Positions 5,254 through 6,477 of a stretch of DNA of 6,477 nucleotides are shown here, one piece after another (within the stretch, counting starts at the first letter, position 1; each line of letters begins with the position of its first letter). The position numbers and the translations under genes were made by a program. Below the pieces are notes generated by a model. That model did no database searches. It was given only the letters and a program-made list of their open reading frames with translations, and had not been told where the DNA came from. Origin of the DNA: Collinsella aerofaciens (lineage in GTDB: Bacteria > Actinomycetota > Coriobacteriia > Coriobacteriales > Coriobacteriaceae); the NCBI GenBank assembly GCA_008671285.1, contig RPYR01000145.1, positions 1-6,477 of the forward strand, in the 5' to 3' direction.

Positions 5254-6477
5254 ATGCCTCTTGCTGATGTCTTTAGCCTGCTCGTTTTGGGTCAGGGCAA
5301 ATCCGGTCTCGATGTCGCCCGCTGGGCGCTGGCACATCCCGAGCGCGTAAGCGCCGTTACCGTGTATGGCGGCGGCACCTCTGAGCCCAATGACGCCACG
5401 CGTGCGCTCGAGGCTGCTGGTGCGTCGTTTGTCTATGGGGCCGAACAGGTCGAGGGCGCCTATGACGTGTGCGTGACATGCCCGGGTATTTCGGAGTTCT
5501 CGTCCTTCTTTAAGGCGGGGCGTGAGCATGCCGCTCAGATTATGGGCGAGCCCGAGTTTGCCTATCGCTTGTCTCCCCAAAATTGGATTGCCATCACGGG
5601 CACCAACGGCAAGACAACTACCACGTCGCTGACTGATTATCTGCTCAAGGCCGCCTGTGAAGCCAGCGTGGCCGTCGGCAATATCGTTGAGCCGCCGGTG
5701 AACGAGATCGACGGCCGCGCACATAATGAGTGGTTTGTGGCCGAGCTGTCGAGTTATCAGATTGCTACGACCGCCGAGCTTCATCCTCGCGTGGCGGTGC
5801 TGCTCAACATCACGCCCGACCACCTGGGCTGGCACAAGAGCCACAAGAACTATGCGCTTGCCAAGATCAAGCTGTTTGACAATATGGTCGATGACGATCT
5901 GGCGGTTGTCGACGTCGAAGACGTCGGCATTCACGAGTTCGATGAGTACATCTACATGCCGGGCCGCCGCATCTGCAAGGTCGCTTTTGACGAGCCCGAG
6001 GGTGCAGACGCCGCCTTTGTGCGCGACGGCAAGTTGGTCGTCCGCCTGAAGGGCGTCGAGACTCAGCTTGTCGCCACTTCCGAGCTCAAGATCTCGGGCC
6101 ATCACAATGTCATCAATGCCCTATGTGCTGCCACGGCTGCTTTGGCCGTCGGTGCCGATCCCGAGGGCATTTGCCGTGGTTTGGCATCGTTCCAGCCGCT
6201 GGAGCACCGCGTTGAGCCCTGTGGCGAGATCGATGGCGTGCGCTACGTCAACGATTCCAAGGCAACGAACACCGATGCAGTCGAAAAGGCCCTGACGGCG
6301 TTTCCCGACGACGATGTGATTTTGCTGCTCGGCGGCCACGATAAGGGTACGCCGCTTGCGGACTTTGCCCGCGTCGTTATGGACAACGTGCGCTCGGTCG
6401 TTTGCTTTGGCGATGCGCGCGAGCGCTTTACCGCCGCTATGGACGAGGCCGATGTCGATGGTGACGTGGATATCGCC
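5254..6477 (+). CDS. murD: UDP-MurNAc-L-alanine:D-glutamate ligase MurD, truncated by window end
   Basis: MurD is a cytoplasmic ATP-dependent ligase that adds D-Glu to UDP-MurNAc-L-Ala. The 408 codons present run open to the window edge; full MurD proteins are usually about 440-480 residues, so a modest C-terminal part is missing. The N-terminal domain begins LLVLGQGKSGLDVARWAL, the Rossmann-like uridine-binding fold, and contains TCPGIS (75-80) where Ser-Pro-Gly is common. The ATPase domain has the P-loop ITGTNGKTTTT (114-124), AELSSYQI (163-170) and LNITPDHLGWH (184-194), with AKIKLF (203-208) carrying the probable carbamylated Lys204. The ligase domain shows HHNVINALCA (283-292), LEHRVE (316-321), NDSKATNTDA (333-342) and LLGGHDKG (358-365). 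No strong ribosome binding site precedes the ATG 9 bp after mraY, so coupling to mraY translation is likely. ELSSYQI and NITPDHL mark MurD rather than MurE or MurF. Confidence 0.95.
   Translation, partial: MPLADVFSLLVLGQGKSGLDVARWALAHPERVSAVTVYGGGTSEPNDATRALEAAGASFVYGAEQVEGAYDVCVTCPGISEFSSFFKAGREHAAQIMGEPEFAYRLSPQNWIAITGTNGKTTTTSLTDYLLKAACEASVAVGNIVEPPVNEIDGRAHNEWFVAELSSYQIATTAELHPRVAVLLNITPDHLGWHKSHKNYALAKIKLFDNMVDDDLAVVDVEDVGIHEFDEYIYMPGRRICKVAFDEPEGADAAFVRDGKLVVRLKGVETQLVATSELKISGHHNVINALCAATAALAVGADPEGICRGLASFQPLEHRVEPCGEIDGVRYVNDSKATNTDAVEKALTAFPDDDVILLLGGHDKGTPLADFARVVMDNVRSVVCFGDARERFTAAMDEADVDGDVDIA

Noticed and set aside
4588..6105. 505-codon open frame on the minus strand opposite mraY and murD
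   Set aside because: It shows the same shadow pattern; the + strand MraY and MurD motifs account for this DNA fully.

Overview
This window is a stretch of a bacterial dcw (division and cell wall) cluster. Six genes lie on the + strand in the order rsmH (3' end only), ftsL-like, ftsI-type penicillin-binding protein, murF, mraY and murD (5' part only). The DNA is clearly G+C-rich. The protein style suggests a Gram-positive actinobacterial lineage: a short RsmH C-terminus with a CxC/CxC cluster, an FtsL with a long cytoplasmic N-terminus, and an FtsI with a Gly/Arg-rich N-terminal tail and no PASTA domains. My best guess is a Coriobacteriia member such as Collinsella. That placement is an inference from general resemblance; no marker here proves it.

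Layout: 1-225 is the tail of rsmH, followed by a 90-bp gap. The ftsL-like gene (316-786) and ftsI (804-2669) are 17 bp apart and form the divisome pair. The only other sizeable gap, 127 bp (2670-2796), separates ftsI from murF. It holds a 7-bp inverted repeat, two near-identical decamers containing TACAAT, and a tiny ORF with a plausible ribosome binding site, so it is the likeliest place for regulation inside the cluster. After it murF (2797-4221), mraY (4225-5244) and murD (5254 to beyond the window end) are packed with 3 and 9 bp between them and are almost certainly co-transcribed and translationally coupled.

Functionally, MurD adds D-Glu to UDP-MurNAc-L-Ala and MurF adds D-Ala-D-Ala to complete UDP-MurNAc-pentapeptide. 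MraY moves phospho-MurNAc-pentapeptide onto undecaprenyl phosphate to give lipid I. FtsI crosslinks the finished septal peptidoglycan together with its divisome partner FtsL. RsmH methylates 16S rRNA and is a usual passenger at the start of dcw clusters. The main departure from the common gene order is that murE, which normally sits between ftsI and murF, is absent here.

No mobile elements, CRISPR, tRNA or rRNA genes, or phage features were seen, and I found no evidence for a new biological system. The points worth checking are modest: the missing murE and the structured gap in its place, a Ser in MraY where the DDxxK motif normally has Lys, the Gly/Arg-rich FtsI tail with a strong hairpin in its mRNA, and extracytoplasmic cysteines in FtsI.
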